A stretch of DNA of 64,000 bases, taken from Cobetia sp. cqz5-12. GTDB lineage: Bacteria > Pseudomonadota > Gammaproteobacteria > Pseudomonadales > Halomonadaceae. Below the pieces are notes generated by a model. That model had not been told where the DNA came from and searched no databases. It was given only the letters and a program-made list of their open reading frames with translations. The position numbers were made by a program, and so were the translations under genes. Of this stretch, positions 39,450-52,075 are shown piece after piece. Position 1 is the stretch's first letter; every line of letters starts with the position of its first letter. The stretch spans positions 806,001 through 870,000 of the forward strand of contig NZ_CP044522.1 in the NCBI RefSeq assembly GCF_016495405.1, in the 5' to 3' direction.

Positions 39450-40603
39450 CGTCATCTTCTTCTACCATCGCTCCCGAGGGAGCGGTTGACTCGGTAGACA
39501 CTGTCTCCAGGGGCGTCGTGCTGATGATGGCCGGCGGGACGGGAGGGCATGTGATTCCGGCGCTGTCGCTGGCACGTGCCCTCGCGGCGGCCGGTCACGA
39601 GATCCATTGGTTGGGCAGCCCGCGCGGCATCGAGAATCGCCTGGTGCCTGACGCCGGCTACCCGCTGCATCGGGTCGAGGTTGCGGGCCTGCGTGGCAAG
39701 GGGCTGGCGGGCTATGCGGCAATTCCGTTTCGCCTGACCCGCGCTGTTGTGCAGGCGCGACGCATCATCCGTGAACTCAAGCCGGTGCTGGTGGTAGGCC
39801 TCGGTGGCTTCGCCAGTGGTCCGGGCGGGCTCGCGGCGCGCCTTGAAGGCATTCCGCTGGTCATCCATGAGCAGAATGCCATCGCGGGCCTGACCAACAA
39901 GGTGCTGGCACGAATGGCGACGCGTGTCTACGCCGCCTTCCCGGGTGCCTTTCCGTCGGCCCTCGGAGCTCAGGTGGTGGGCAATCCGGTGCGCGATGAG
40001 ATCGCCGACGTTGGTGCCGCCGGGCATGCGTCCGAGTCTGCTGTCGAGACGGCAGGCGAGGCGCGTGCCTTGCATCTGCTGGTGATCGGCGGCTCGCTGG
40101 GGGCTCAGGCGCTCAACGAGACGCTCGCGCCGGCGCTGGCCTTGCTGCCGGAAGCCTCGCGCCCCGTGGTGCGCCATCAGGCCGGACGTGACAAGCAGGA
40201 GGCGACCCTTGCCGCCTATCAGGCCGCCGGTGTCACGGCTGAGGTCAGCGAGTTCATCGGTGACATGGCCGAGGCCTACGCCTGGGCAGACCTCGTGGTC
40301 TGTCGCGCCGGCGCGCTGACCGTGGCCGAGCTGGCTGCGGCAGGTCGCCCTGCGGTGCTGGTGCCGTTCCCCCACGCCGTGGATGACCATCAGACCGTCA
40401 ATGCCGCGGTATTGGTCAAGGCGGATGCCGCGCGGCTGATTCCTCAGAATACGTTGACTGCCGAGCGCCTCGCCGAGACGCTGGCAGAATTGCTCGACCC
40501 CAAGATACTCACTGGCATGGCCGCTCGCGCCCGCAATAGTGCGGAACTCGATGCGGTAGCGACCATGCTGGCAGGCTGCATGGAGACTCGCCTTGAACGC
40601 TAG
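39446..40603 (+). CDS. murG: Lipid II synthase MurG
   Basis: A 385-residue GT-B glycosyltransferase adding GlcNAc to lipid I on the inner face of the membrane. [48 protein letters not shown] and [24 protein letters not shown] are present. About 25 N-terminal residues precede the fold. Starts within the ftsW stop (ATGA). Confidence 0.97.
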   Translation: MTSSSSTIAPEGAVDSVDTVSRGVVLMMAGGTGGHVIPALSLARALAAAGHEIHWLGSPRGIENRLVPDAGYPLHRVEVAGLRGKGLAGYAAIPFRLTRAVVQARRIIRELKPVLVVGLGGFASGPGGLAARLEGIPLVIHEQNAIAGLTNKVLARMATRVYAAFPGAFPSALGAQVVGNPVRDEIADVGAAGHASESAVETAGEARALHLLVIGGSLGAQALNETLAPALALLPEASRPVVRHQAGRDKQEATLAAYQAAGVTAEVSEFIGDMAEAYAWADLVVCRAGALTVAELAAAGRPAVLVPFPHAVDDHQTVNAAVLVKADAARLIPQNTLTAERLAETLAELLDPKILTGMAARARNSAELDAVATMLAGCMETRLER

Positions 40604-42038
40604 CAATTCTGATCGCGGTGCAGGTATGCGCCGCATCCGTCGTATCCACTTCGTCGGCATCGGCGGTGTGGGCATGTGTGGTATCGCCGAAGTACTGGGC
40701 AACATGGGCTATGAGGTCAGCGGCAGTGATCTCAGGGAATCCGCCGTCACGGCGCATCTGCGTGAGTGCGGCGTGCGTGTCGCCATCGGTCATGCGGCCA
40801 TCAATGCTGAAGGCTCGGATGTGGTCGTGGTCTCAACCGCGGTGGACACCACCAACCCCGAAGTGGCCTGGGCGCGGGAGCATCGCATTCCCGTCGTGCG
40901 TCGTGCGGAGATGCTCGCCGAGCTGATGCGCTTCCGCCAAGGCATCGCGATTGCCGGTACCCACGGCAAGACCACCACCACCAGCCTGACCGCGACCCTG
41001 CTCGCGGAAGGTGGCATGGACCCGACCTTCGTCATCGGCGGCAAGCTGACCAGCGCGGGCACCAACGCCCGTCTGGGCGAGGGCGAGTATCTGGTCGCCG
41101 AGGCGGACGAGTCCGATGCCTCCTTCCTGCACCTGCAGCCGTTGATCTCGGTGGTGACCAACGTCGATGCCGATCACATGGCCACCTATGAGGGAGACTT
41201 CAATCGCCTCAAGGACACCTTCATCGAATTCCTGCACAACCTGCCGTTCTACGGTCTGGCGGTGCTGTGTATCGATGATGCCAACGTGCGTGAGCTGCTG
41301 CCGCGTGTTCAGCGTCAGTTCGTGACCTACGGCTTCAGCGACGATGCCGATTACCGCATCAGCGATTTCCGCCAGGGGGGCGGTCAGCTCAGCTTCACGG
41401 CGCTGCGTCCGGAAGGCCATGCGCCGCTCGAGATCACCCTGGCGATGCCCGGTGAGCACAACGCGCTCAACGCCCTGGCGGCGATCGCCATCGCCACCGA
41501 TGTCGGCGTCAGCGATGAGGCCATCGCCCGCGCGCTGGCAAGCTTTGCCGGTGTCGGTCGTCGCTTCCAGGTGCACGGAGAATTCGCGGCACCCAATGGC
41601 GAGAAGAGCGTGATGCTGGTGGACGACTATGGCCACCACCCGCGCGAAGTGGAGATGGTGATTCGCGCCGTGCGCGCCGGCTGGCCGCAGCGCCGTCTGG
41701 TGATGGCCTACCAGCCGCACCGTTATTCGCGCACCCATGATCTCTATGAAGACTTCGTGCGTGTGCTGTCCGAAGTCGACACCCTGTTGCTGCTGGATGT
41801 CTACAGCGCCGGGGAAGCGATGATTCCGGGCGCCGATGGCCGCTCGCTGGCGGGCTCGATCCGTCAGCGCGGTCAGGTGGACCCGCTGTTCGTCGAGCAC
41901 AAGCGTGCCTTGCCGGACTTGCTCAAGAACGTGCTGCGTCCGGGCGATATCCTGATCACCCAGGGGGCGGGCGATGTCGGTGGCATTGCGCTGGCACTGG
42001 CGGGGGCCGACCTCAAGCTTGACGAGGTGACGCTATGA
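40593..42038 (+). CDS. murC: UDP-MurNAc:L-alanine ligase MurC
   Basis: A 481-residue ligase adding L-Ala to UDP-MurNAc. [47 protein letters not shown] and [16 protein letters not shown] are diagnostic. I favour a TTG start at 40593 with a well-placed GGAG, overlapping murG by 11 bases; P. aeruginosa MurC has a tail of similar length. The ATG at 40626 (MRRIRRIHF) is the conservative alternative. Confidence 0.96.
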   Translation: MNASNSDRGAGMRRIRRIHFVGIGGVGMCGIAEVLGNMGYEVSGSDLRESAVTAHLRECGVRVAIGHAAINAEGSDVVVVSTAVDTTNPEVAWAREHRIPVVRRAEMLAELMRFRQGIAIAGTHGKTTTTSLTATLLAEGGMDPTFVIGGKLTSAGTNARLGEGEYLVAEADESDASFLHLQPLISVVTNVDADHMATYEGDFNRLKDTFIEFLHNLPFYGLAVLCIDDANVRELLPRVQRQFVTYGFSDDADYRISDFRQGGGQLSFTALRPEGHAPLEITLAMPGEHNALNALAAIAIATDVGVSDEAIARALASFAGVGRRFQVHGEFAAPNGEKSVMLVDDYGHHPREVEMVIRAVRAGWPQRRLVMAYQPHRYSRTHDLYEDFVRVLSEVDTLLLLDVYSAGEAMIPGADGRSLAGSIRQRGQVDPLFVEHKRALPDLLKNVLRPGDILITQGAGDVGGIALALAGADLKLDEVTL

Positions 42039-43036
42039 CCGTCTCTTCCTCCCCCTCCGGATCGACAGGCGTGAATCCTGAACTGGCCACGCGCTATGGA
42101 CGTGTCGTGGTGCTGTTCGGTGGTCTGAGCGCCGAGCGCGAGGTGTCGCTCAAGAGTGGTGCGGCGGTGCTGGCCGCCCTGCAGGGCGCAGGCGTCGATG
42201 TGCAGGGCTATGACATGGCGCATGGGCTGGCCGGTCTCGAGGCTTTGCGCCCCGACCGTGTCTTCATCGCCATGCATGGTCGCGGCGGCGAAGATGGCAC
42301 CTTGCAGGGGGCGCTGGAATTGCTGGGCATCCCCTATACCGGCAGCGGCGTTCTGGCCTCTGCACTGGGCATGGACAAGCTGCGTACCAAGAAGCTCTGG
42401 GATATCGAAGGCTTGCCGACGCCGCGCTCCTGTCGCCTGGCGGCGGACACGGACTGGCAGTCAGTGCTCGAGACGCTCGGTACCCCGGTGGTGGTCAAGC
42501 CGGTGCATGAGGGGTCGACACTCGGCATTCATATCGTCGAGGACGCCCAGGCACTCCAGGACGCCTGGACGGATGCCAGCCGTTTCGATGCGGTGGTGAT
42601 GGCCGAACGTTTCATCAAGGGCCCGGAATACACGGTGTCGGTGTTGGACGGCGAGGTCCTGCCGGCCATTCGTATCGAAGCCGATAGCGGATTCTATGAT
42701 TACGACGCCAAATACATCGCCAATACCACGCGCTACCTGCTGCCTTGTGGTCTGAGCGCTGCGCGCGAGGCGGAACTGGCCGAGATCTCGCTCAAGGCCT
42801 TCAACGTGCTGGGTTGCGAGGGCTGGGGCCGTGTCGATGTGATGGAAGATGCGGATGGCGCCTTCTGGCTGCTTGAGGTCAATACCTCGCCCGGCATGAC
42901 GGATCACAGCCTGGTGCCGCAATCCGCGGCGCATGTCGGGCTCGATTTCGCCACCCTGGTGCTGCGTATTCTTGACACGACTCTCGCCGAGCGGGACGCA
43001 AACGATGCGTCAGTCGCTCAGCAGAGTGGTCATTGA
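42035..43036 (+). CDS. ddl: D-alanine-D-alanine ligase
   Basis: A 333-residue ATP-grasp ligase making D-Ala-D-Ala. [46 protein letters not shown] (about residues 78-104), [11 protein letters not shown] and [16 protein letters not shown] are visible. It is of the DdlB type by position between murC and ftsQ. Overlaps murC (ATGA). Confidence 0.97.
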   Translation: MTVSSSPSGSTGVNPELATRYGRVVVLFGGLSAEREVSLKSGAAVLAALQGAGVDVQGYDMAHGLAGLEALRPDRVFIAMHGRGGEDGTLQGALELLGIPYTGSGVLASALGMDKLRTKKLWDIEGLPTPRSCRLAADTDWQSVLETLGTPVVVKPVHEGSTLGIHIVEDAQALQDAWTDASRFDAVVMAERFIKGPEYTVSVLDGEVLPAIRIEADSGFYDYDAKYIANTTRYLLPCGLSAAREAELAEISLKAFNVLGCEGWGRVDVMEDADGAFWLLEVNTSPGMTDHSLVPQSAAHVGLDFATLVLRILDTTLAERDANDASVAQQSGH

Positions 43037-43039
43037 TCG

Positions 43040-43768
43040 ATGGCGGCGCGTAGCACTACCGGCGCAATCTTCGGCCTCGTTCTCGGTCTTGCGTTGCTGG
43101 TCGCGGGCGGTCAGGCATTGTGGACCTGGCTTGACCGTCCCATTGAGCGAGTCACCATCAAGGGTGACTTCGATCATGTCAGTGCTGCCTACCTTCAGCG
43201 CCATATCGCGCCGTTGATTCGTGGTCAGAGCTGGCTCTCCGTCCCATTGGGTGAGGTTCGGCGTCGCGCGTTGGCGATCGATTGGCTGAGTGAAGTCAGC
43301 ATTTCGCGTCGCTGGCCGGATACACTCGAATTCGAGCTGTTTGAACAGCAGCCGGTGGCCTACTGGAATGATGGCGAATTGCTCAATGTGCGTGGTGATG
43401 CCTTCCAGGCGGGGCCGGTCACGCAGCTGGGCAATCTGCCCAATCTGGCGGGGCCCGAGGGCAGTGGATCCGAGGTGCTGGCCGAGCTTGACGCATTGCA
43501 GAGCCAGTTGGGCGGGCTGGGGCTCAATGTCTCCCAGTTGAGATTGGAGCCGCGCGGCGCCTGGCGCTTTCAGGTCAATGATTCGGTGTGGGTGATGCTG
43601 GGGCGCAATGATCGAGAGGCGCGTCTGGCGCGTTTCATGGCGGCCTGGCAGCGGCGTCTGGGCGATGAGGCGTCGCAGATCCGCTACATTGATCTGCGTT
43701 ACCCCAACGGAGTGGCAGTGGCGTGGCATGGGGAGACGACGGCACTCGAAGAAGGCAAGGACAGTTGA
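43040..43768 (+). CDS. ftsQ: Cell division protein FtsQ
   Basis: A 242-residue bitopic protein: short cytoplasmic tail, membrane helix (about 10-28), POTRA domain (RPIERVTIKGDFDHVSAAYLQRHI) and beta domain (LRLEPRGAWRFQVNDSVWVMLGR). It forms FtsQLB. It starts 3 bases after ddl and is followed by an unusual 289-bp gap before ftsA. Confidence 0.95.
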   Translation: MAARSTTGAIFGLVLGLALLVAGGQALWTWLDRPIERVTIKGDFDHVSAAYLQRHIAPLIRGQSWLSVPLGEVRRRALAIDWLSEVSISRRWPDTLEFELFEQQPVAYWNDGELLNVRGDAFQAGPVTQLGNLPNLAGPEGSGSEVLAELDALQSQLGGLGLNVSQLRLEPRGAWRFQVNDSVWVMLGRNDREARLARFMAAWQRRLGDEASQIRYIDLRYPNGVAVAWHGETTALEEGKDS

Positions 43769-44057
43769 AGCAAATGGCGACACTCACTACATGCTTCATT
43801 TGCGTGTGAGTATTAGCAAAATGGCGATATCGCCAGTTTCATTTGTCGTCAATCCCGCCTATTCTAGCGGGGATTTGCGCCCCTCGGTATTTTAGGCTGG
43901 TATGCCCCAAGTGGCTGCTCCTATACTGGGAAGTCAAATCCCTCTGTACGGGTTAAACGGAACGTAAACCCGTTCTGGGTGGTGCGGCAGACATGTTGTC
44001 TGTCAAAGCGCGCAATTATTTTCATGATGAACCAGAATCAAGGAGCTGGCCCGACCT
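43769..44057 (+). promoter_or_regulatory. ftsQ-ftsA regulatory gap with twin dyads and a -10 box
   Basis: Two related dyads occur: 43771-43805 (CAAATGGCGA ... TTCATTTGCGT) and 43817-43849 (CAAAATGGCGA ... TTCATTTGTCGT). Each has CAAATG/CATTTG-type arms. The second contains the perfect palindrome TGGCGATATCGCCA (43822-43835). A third dyad ATCCCGC/GCGGGGAT spans 43852-43874. TATACT at 43922-43927 is a good -10 for an ftsAZ promoter, without a clear -35. ACGGGTT/AACCCGT (43949-43973) is another inverted repeat. Confidence 0.5.
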
Positions 44058-45338
44058 ATGGCAGGACATTCCAAATCACAGGATATGGTGGTCGGGCTGG
44101 ACATCGGAACCTCCAAGGTAGTCGCGATCGTGGGTCAGCCGACCGATGATGGCGGTATCGAAATTGCGGGAATTGGCTCCCACCCTTCACGTGGCATGAA
44201 GAAGGGTGTGGTGATCAACATCGAATCGACCGTACAGTCGATTCAGCGCGCAGTGGAGGAGGCTGAGCTGATGGCCGGCTGCGATATCCACTCGGTATAT
44301 GTGGGCATCGCCGGCAGTCATATCAGTTCGATGAATTCCGATGGTGTCGTGGCGATCAAGGATCGCGAAGTGACGCCGTCTGATATCGAACGCGTGATCG
44401 ACTCGGCACGCGCTCGAGCGATTTCTGAAGGTCAGCGCATTCTTCACGTGCTGCCGCAGGAATATGCCATTGACCGTCAGGAAGGTATTCGCGAGCCGTT
44501 GGGCATGTCCGGGGTGCGCCTTGAGGCGCGCGTTCACCTGGTCACTGCCGCACTGAATGCCGTGCAGAATATCGAGAAGTGCGTGCGTCGCTGCGGGCTC
44601 GAAGTCGACGACATCATTCTCGAGCAGCTCGCCTCGAGTCATGCGGTTCTGACCGAGGATGAGCGTGAATTGGGTGTGTGCATGGTGGATATCGGCGGTG
44701 GTACCACGGATATCGCCGTCTTCACCGAAGGTGCCATTCGTCATACGGCTGTGATCCCCATCGCGGGTGATCAGGTCACGAATGACATCGCCATGGCGCT
44801 GCGCACACCGACGCAATATGCAGAGGAAATCAAGGTCAAGTATGCCTGTGCCCTGACCCAGCTGGCCTCCAGCGACGAGACGATCAAGGTGCCGAGTGTC
44901 GGTGACCGACCGGCACGTGATCTGTCCCGTCAAGCGTTGGCTGAAGTGGTCGAGCCCAGGTATGAGGAACTGTTCACCCTGGTCCGCGATGAGTTGCGTC
45001 GCAGTGGCTATGAAGATCTCGTGGCTGCGGGCGTGGTTCTGACGGGTGGAACGTCACGCATGGAAGGTGTCGTTGAGCTGGCGGAGGAAATCTTCCACAT
45101 GCCGGTTCGCATCGCTTGCCCGCAAAATGTGCGTGGACTGGCGGATGTGGTCCGCAATCCGATTTATTCCACGGGTGTGGGTTTGCTACATTATGGGATG
45201 AAACAGGAGCGGCACACGCCATCGTCGACGACCGTCGCGGTGCGCAGAGAGGAATCTGCCGCGCGACGCGTTCACGGCCAAGAGCACGACACCTCCACGC
45301 TGGAGCGGATCAAGGGCTGGTTCAAGGGAAATTTCTGA
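44058..45338 (+). CDS. ftsA: Cell division protein FtsA
   Basis: A 426-residue actin-like protein that tethers FtsZ to the membrane. [17 protein letters not shown] (phosphate 1), [13 protein letters not shown] (phosphate 2) and the C-terminal amphipathic helix [13 protein letters not shown] are seen. AAGGAG precedes the ATG. It is 40 bases upstream of ftsZ. Confidence 0.97.
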   Translation: MAGHSKSQDMVVGLDIGTSKVVAIVGQPTDDGGIEIAGIGSHPSRGMKKGVVINIESTVQSIQRAVEEAELMAGCDIHSVYVGIAGSHISSMNSDGVVAIKDREVTPSDIERVIDSARARAISEGQRILHVLPQEYAIDRQEGIREPLGMSGVRLEARVHLVTAALNAVQNIEKCVRRCGLEVDDIILEQLASSHAVLTEDERELGVCMVDIGGGTTDIAVFTEGAIRHTAVIPIAGDQVTNDIAMALRTPTQYAEEIKVKYACALTQLASSDETIKVPSVGDRPARDLSRQALAEVVEPRYEELFTLVRDELRRSGYEDLVAAGVVLTGGTSRMEGVVELAEEIFHMPVRIACPQNVRGLADVVRNPIYSTGVGLLHYGMKQERHTPSSTTVAVRREESAARRVHGQEHDTSTLERIKGWFKGNF

Positions 45339-45378
45339 CAGGGATTACAGAAAGACTGTGATCCAGGAGACAGGGCAT

Positions 45379-46545
45379 ATGTTCGAACTGGTAGATAACG
45401 CACCCTCCAGCAGCGCGGTCATCAAGGTGATCGGTGTTGGCGGCGGCGGTGGTAACGCCGTCAATCACATGGTCGAGAGCAATATCGAAGGCGTCGAGTT
45501 CATCTGCGCCAACACCGATGCTCAGGCGCTCAAGCGCGTGGCCGCCAAGACTGTCCTGCAGCTGGGCAGTGAAATCACCAAGGGTCTTGGCGCTGGCGCC
45601 AACCCGGAAGTGGGCCGCCAGGCCGCGATGGAAGACCGTGAGCGTATCGTCGAGCTGCTGCAAGGCGCCGACATGGTCTTCATCACGGCTGGCATGGGGG
45701 GTGGTACCGGTACCGGCGGTGCTCCTGTCGTGGCGCAGGTCGCCAAGGAACTGGGCATCCTGACCGTGGCCGTCGTCACGCGTCCGTTCCCGTTCGAAGG
45801 GCCGCGTCGTCAGAAGGCGGCAGAGCAGGGCATGAAGGAGCTCTCCGAGCACGTCGACTCCCTGATCACCATCCCCAACGAGAAGCTGCTGTCTGTACTG
45901 GGCAAGAGCGCCAGCCTGCTGAGTGCCTTCAGCGCCGCCAACGACGTGTTGCTGGGTGCCGTGCAGGGGATCGCGGAGCTGATCACCAGCCCGGGCATCA
46001 TCAACGTCGATTTCGCCGACGTGCGCACTGTCATGTCCGAGATGGGCATGGCGATGATGGGTACCGGTGACGCCATCGGTGAGAACCGTGCTCGTGAAGC
46101 CGCCGAGAAGGCCATTCGCAGCCCGCTGCTCGAAGACATCGATCTGCACGGCGCGCGCGGTATCCTGGTCAACATCACGGCGGGCCCGGACCTCTCCATC
46201 GGTGAATTCAACGATGTGGGTGCCACCGTGCAGGAGTTCGCTTCTCCGGACGCCACCATCGTGGTCGGGACATCCATCGATATGGACATGACCGACGAGC
46301 TGCGTGTCACTGTCGTGGCGGCAGGTCTCGACGGTCGCGTCGAGAAGCCGGCGGCGCGTGAAACGGCACCGGCCAAGCGTACCGTCGAGAAGCCGGCGGA
46401 CTACCGCAGCCTGCAGACGCCGACGGTCACCCGTCAGGCCAAGGAAGAGCAGGAAGCGGCAGCCAAGAAGTCGGAGCCGCGCAAGTCGCGTGATATGGAT
46501 GACTATCTCGATATCCCGGCCTTCCTGCGTCGCCAGGCTGACTGA
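45379..46545 (+). CDS. ftsZ: Cell division GTPase FtsZ
   Basis: A 388-residue tubulin homologue forming the Z ring. The GTP-binding signature is [16 protein letters not shown]; the N terminus has [18 protein letters not shown] disordered linker leads to the conserved tail [14 protein letters not shown] that binds FtsA, ZipA and ZapD. The ATG at 45379 follows AGGAG. Upstream codons to 45358 are unlikely to be translated. Confidence 0.98.
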   Translation: MFELVDNAPSSSAVIKVIGVGGGGGNAVNHMVESNIEGVEFICANTDAQALKRVAAKTVLQLGSEITKGLGAGANPEVGRQAAMEDRERIVELLQGADMVFITAGMGGGTGTGGAPVVAQVAKELGILTVAVVTRPFPFEGPRRQKAAEQGMKELSEHVDSLITIPNEKLLSVLGKSASLLSAFSAANDVLLGAVQGIAELITSPGIINVDFADVRTVMSEMGMAMMGTGDAIGENRAREAAEKAIRSPLLEDIDLHGARGILVNITAGPDLSIGEFNDVGATVQEFASPDATIVVGTSIDMDMTDELRVTVVAAGLDGRVEKPAARETAPAKRTVEKPADYRSLQTPTVTRQAKEEQEAAAKKSEPRKSRDMDDYLDIPAFLRRQAD

Positions 46546-46581
46546 TGCGCACTGACTGACACGTCATTGACGCTCATGTGC
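46538..46581. repeat. Degenerate ~15-bp repeat spanning the ftsZ stop
   Basis: CTGACTGATGCGCA (46538-46551) and CTGACTGACACGTCA (46552-46566) are clearly related; TTGACGCTCATGTGC (46567-46581) is a weaker third unit. The first contains the ftsZ TGA. Confidence 0.35.
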
Positions 46582-46997
46582 CAGTCGGCATGAGTCTGAG
46601 ATGACACGGCTCATCGTGAGTCGGACTTCACCCACCCGGGGCTTCCCGGGTGGGTGAAGTCGTTTCCGGGGCAGACAAAAAGGGCCTTTCGCTGCTGGTG
46701 CGGGGCGCTGCCTGTGCGTCGCGGGTGCATCCGCCAGTGCCGTGGGTGCGTAAGGAGGAGAGGCCTTCAAGCTGTCTTGCACATTGATTATCGTTTTATG
46801 GCAGTGCGAGTGAGAACTGTTTGGTGATTGCGTGTTCATACTCAGCATGAGGCCAGCAGGCGCGCGGATCAGCCTCAATGGTGCTCGAAAGGCAATGTTG
46901 AATTTCCCTAACAGCGGCAGGTGACAATTTGTTGAATTCCTGCATTGCTGTTATCATGAACACTGTTTCCAAATTCAGGCTGACTGGCTATCTCCCT
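46546..46997 (+). promoter_or_regulatory. ftsZ-lpxC gap (452 bp): terminator plus lpxC promoter
   Basis: After the ftsZ stop come the degenerate repeat, the terminator at 46625 and then the lpxC promoter. The best promoter is TTGTTG (46929-46934), 17-bp spacer, TATCAT (46952-46957) with an extended TG (TGTTATCAT). It gives a leader of about 35 bases. No gene is seen in the gap. Confidence 0.5.
46625..46660 (+). terminator. Terminator after ftsZ
   Basis: A perfect 16-bp stem, ACTTCACCCACCCGGG (46625-46640) with its complement (46645-46660), closes a GCTT loop and is followed by CGTTTCC, a weak T tract. It would end the dcw transcript before lpxC. Confidence 0.75.
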
Positions 46998-47909
46998 ATG
47001 ATTCGACAAAAAACACTCCAGAATACGATCCGCGCCACAGGCGTTGGTCTGCACTCAGGTGACAAGGTTTACCTGACGCTGCGTCCTGCTCCGGTCAACA
47101 CCGGCATCGTCTTCATCCGCACCGATCTCGAGCCACAGGCTCATATCCGTGCCGATGCGATGAGCGTCCGTGACACCACCATGTGCACCGCCGTCTCCAA
47201 CGGTGAAGCCAAGGTGACGACCGTCGAGCACCTGATGTCCGCCTTCGCTGGTCTGGGCATCGACAATTGCTTCGTCGAGCTGTCCGCGCCGGAAGTGCCG
47301 ATCATGGATGGCAGCGCGGGTCCGTTCGTCTTCCTGATCCAGTCCGCTGGTATTCAGGAGCAGTCGTCGCTCAAGAAGTTCATCCGCATCAAGCGCGAGA
47401 TCGAAGTGCGTGATGGTGACAAGGTCGCGACCTTCCTGCCGCACAACGGCTTCAAGGTGTCCTTCGCCATCGACTTCGATCACCCGGTGTTCGAGCAGCA
47501 GAAGCAGACCACCACGGTCGACTTCTCTACTACCTCCTTCGTCAAGGAAGTATCGCGCGCGCGTACCTTCGGTTTCATGCGTGATCTCGAGTTCCTGCGC
47601 TCCCAGAACCTCGCGCTGGGCGGAAGCCTCGACAACGCCATCGTCGTCGATGACTATCGCATCCTCAACGATGAAGGCCTGCGTTACGACGATGAGTTCG
47701 TCAAGCACAAGGTGCTGGACGCTATTGGTGATCTCTATCAGTTGGGTCACAGCATCATTGGTGAGTTCCGTGGCTACAAGTCCGGTCATGGCCTCAACAA
47801 CATGCTGTGCCGCGCACTGCTGGAAAATGCCGACAGCTATGAGATCGTCACCTTCGAGAACTCCGATGCGATGCCGATTTCCTATGCTTCTCCGGCGCTT
47901 GCCGTCTGA
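46998..47909 (+). CDS. lpxC: UDP-3-O-acyl-N-acetylglucosamine deacetylase LpxC
   Basis: A 303-residue zinc deacetylase, the committed step of lipid A synthesis. Zinc ligands are in [16 protein letters not shown] (His) and [15 protein letters not shown] (His, Asp); the catalytic His is in KSGHGLNN. The ATG at 46998 gives standard length; a frame open to 46929 lacks family support. The C terminus ends SPALAV, a hydrophobic tail; FtsH control of LpxC in E. coli depends on such a tail, and whether that applies here is unknown. Confidence 0.97.
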   Translation: MIRQKTLQNTIRATGVGLHSGDKVYLTLRPAPVNTGIVFIRTDLEPQAHIRADAMSVRDTTMCTAVSNGEAKVTTVEHLMSAFAGLGIDNCFVELSAPEVPIMDGSAGPFVFLIQSAGIQEQSSLKKFIRIKREIEVRDGDKVATFLPHNGFKVSFAIDFDHPVFEQQKQTTTVDFSTTSFVKEVSRARTFGFMRDLEFLRSQNLALGGSLDNAIVVDDYRILNDEGLRYDDEFVKHKVLDAIGDLYQLGHSIIGEFRGYKSGHGLNNMLCRALLENADSYEIVTFENSDAMPISYASPALAV

Positions 47910-48058
47910 GTCGAGGCCAATGACATCTTCGAAAGCTGCAAGACGAGGTATTTCAGAAGAAAAGCACTCAGAGAGACAGTACGAGAAGAACACTGTGACC
48001 TAGCCCGTCCAGCCTGACAGCCCTGCTCCGGCCTTAGCCAGCCGGAGATGGAAACGAC

Positions 48059-48094
48059 AACAGCCGCGCCGCCCTTCCGGGCGGCGCGGCTGTT
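48059..48094. terminator. Convergent terminator between lpxC and dciA
   Basis: A perfect 16-bp stem, AACAGCCGCGCCGCCC (48059-48074) with its complement (48079-48094), closes a TTCC loop. Short T and A stretches flank it. Confidence 0.75.
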
Positions 48095-48125
48095 TGCATG
48101 CAAGACAAGCAATGTGTGAGTTGGC

Positions 48126-48605
48126 TCAGGGCGTCTCGGTCTCGTCGCTCGAACCCGATGCGTGTGCTGCCAGTCGCTCCAGGGCGAGGCGCAGACGCTC
48201 GTCCCGGGTATGTGAGGCGCAATCCAGCAGATGTTCCGCGGCAGCTTCTGGGAGGTGGCGTGGTTGGCGTGCGGGCACGAAGGCCGGTCGGATCGGTCGG
48301 ACCTTGAAGGCCAGACGCGCGAGGGTGGCGAGTTCTGGAAGCTCGCGCAGCACACTGATCAGGCGGCGCTGCTCATAGCGCAGCCAGGTCAGCCAGGAGG
48401 CGCGGCTAGTGATCAACGTCAAGGTGTCATCGTGATAGCCGCCGACGAAGACCTGTTCCTGCATGTCTTTGGGCAGTGCAGCACGCAGGTGCAACTGGGC
48501 CAGCTCAAGCATGCGCGCCTGGCGCATGACGCTGCCAAGTTGCCCCTTGCCGTTCAACAGGCGCGCCGCGGGCTGGGCGCGGAAACGCTTAGCCTTTATA
48601 CTCAT
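48126..48605 (-). CDS. dciA: DciA-type replicative helicase loader (DUF721)
   Basis: A 159-residue DUF721 protein. The core LGSVMRQARMLELAQLHLRAALPKDMQEQVFVGGYHDDTLTLITSRASWLTWLRYEQRRLISVLRE (about residues 22-90) has the KH-like pattern of DciA, which operates on DnaB in bacteria lacking DnaC. The ATG at 48605 is best supported. The C-terminal half is basic, then acidic. It is divergent from the secA leader ORF; Pseudomonas has DUF721 near secA too. Confidence 0.9.
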   Translation of the reverse strand: MSIKAKRFRAQPAARLLNGKGQLGSVMRQARMLELAQLHLRAALPKDMQEQVFVGGYHDDTLTLITSRASWLTWLRYEQRRLISVLRELPELATLARLAFKVRPIRPAFVPARQPRHLPEAAAEHLLDCASHTRDERLRLALERLAAHASGSSDETETP

Positions 48606-48667
48606 GGGCTTGCATGCCGGTTCAGTGATTTCCGGCAATCTATCATGAGCGGGAGTCCGGCAACAGC

Positions 48668-49048
48668 ATGAGCCCTGTCGATGCCACAGCACGCCCTCGT
48701 GCGTTACCGGATTCCGGTAGCGGCGCTTCGCGTCGCTGGACGGTACGCACGGCGCCGCGCTGGCTGCTGGCAGGCCTGCTGCTCAGCTGTCTGTTCCCCG
48801 CTGGACTGAGCGCGGCTCAGGTTGAGCGTGTCAATCTGACGCTGGCCAGCATCCAGTTGCTGGCACCCGCGGTGATTCGTGCCGAGAGTCGTCGCCAGGG
48901 GCTGCGCTGCCTGCGCAAGCGGGTGCGTCGTGTGCCCCAGGCCAGTCCCAACCTCCCACGCCAACGCTCCTTCGTCTCCTGCACGCGCGTCCTGCTGCGT
49001 GGCCTCGTCAATGCCATCGCGCCTCGTGCGCCGCCCATTCTGTCCTGA
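48668..49048 (+). CDS. Candidate SecM-like secretion monitor / arrest peptide upstream of secA
   Basis: A 126-residue ORF that I do not recognise by homology. Its N terminus is a long basic region (RRWTVRTAPR) followed by a hydrophobic core (WLLAGLLLSCLFPAGLSA) and an SAA-type signal-peptidase site near residue 49. The mature part is about 75 residues, Arg-rich with two Cys. It ends RAPPILS, with RAPP at 120-123 (codons 49025-49036). RAPP is the motif of the arrest peptides ApdA and ApdP, which control Sec genes. Codon use is like the neighbouring genes. It stands 175 bp before secA, the position of E. coli secM. Ten bases at its end (49037-49046) are complementary to the secA ribosome-binding site. 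Function is inference; the ORF could also be an unrelated small secreted protein. Confidence 0.65.
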   Translation: MSPVDATARPRALPDSGSGASRRWTVRTAPRWLLAGLLLSCLFPAGLSAAQVERVNLTLASIQLLAPAVIRAESRRQGLRCLRKRVRRVPQASPNLPRQRSFVSCTRVLLRGLVNAIAPRAPPILS

Positions 49049-49223
49049 CACCCCCGTTCATCGTTCGCGCCGCGGATGATGAGGTTCGTTTTCTCTTTCG
49101 AGCGTAATGCCTGATGGGCCTCGGGCCACATCGAGCTGCCTGTCATCGCATTTGGCGGCAGCGCTTGAGTGTCATGACATGTGAAGGCGTGACCCGTCCA
49201 CGGGTCACGTACAAGGACAGAAT
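49037..49223 (+). promoter_or_regulatory. secA translational switch: anti-SD at leader end pairing with the secA SD
   Basis: ATTCTGTCCT (49037-49046), the last codons of the leader ORF, is a perfect 10-base complement of AGGACAGAAT (49214-49223), which contains the secA Shine-Dalgarno and abuts the ATG at 49224. Between them lie a hairpin GCTGCC/GGCAGC (around 49135-49163) and a 10-bp hairpin CGTGACCCGT/ACGGGTCACG (49188-49209) that ends 4 bases before the SD. The pairing would hide the secA start until a ribosome covers the leader's 3' end. Confidence 0.6.
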
Positions 49224-51986
<2,763 letters not shown>

Positions 51987-52075
51987 CACTGCGCCAAACA
52001 GCCTCCCTGCGCGTCACGTCGATTCGGCTCGCAGGGGGCAGTTGTCACAGAACACCATGATTGGAGACGTGAGCG

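Noticed and set aside
38163..39455. 430-codon open frame opposite ftsW
   Set aside because: Shadow of ftsW; His/Gln-rich artefact of reversed hydrophobic codons.
48704..49051. 115-codon open frame antisense to the secA leader ORF
   Set aside because: The plus-strand frame has a signal peptide, the RAPP end and the anti-SD; the antisense frame has a Gln/Ala/Thr-rich composition and no start signal.
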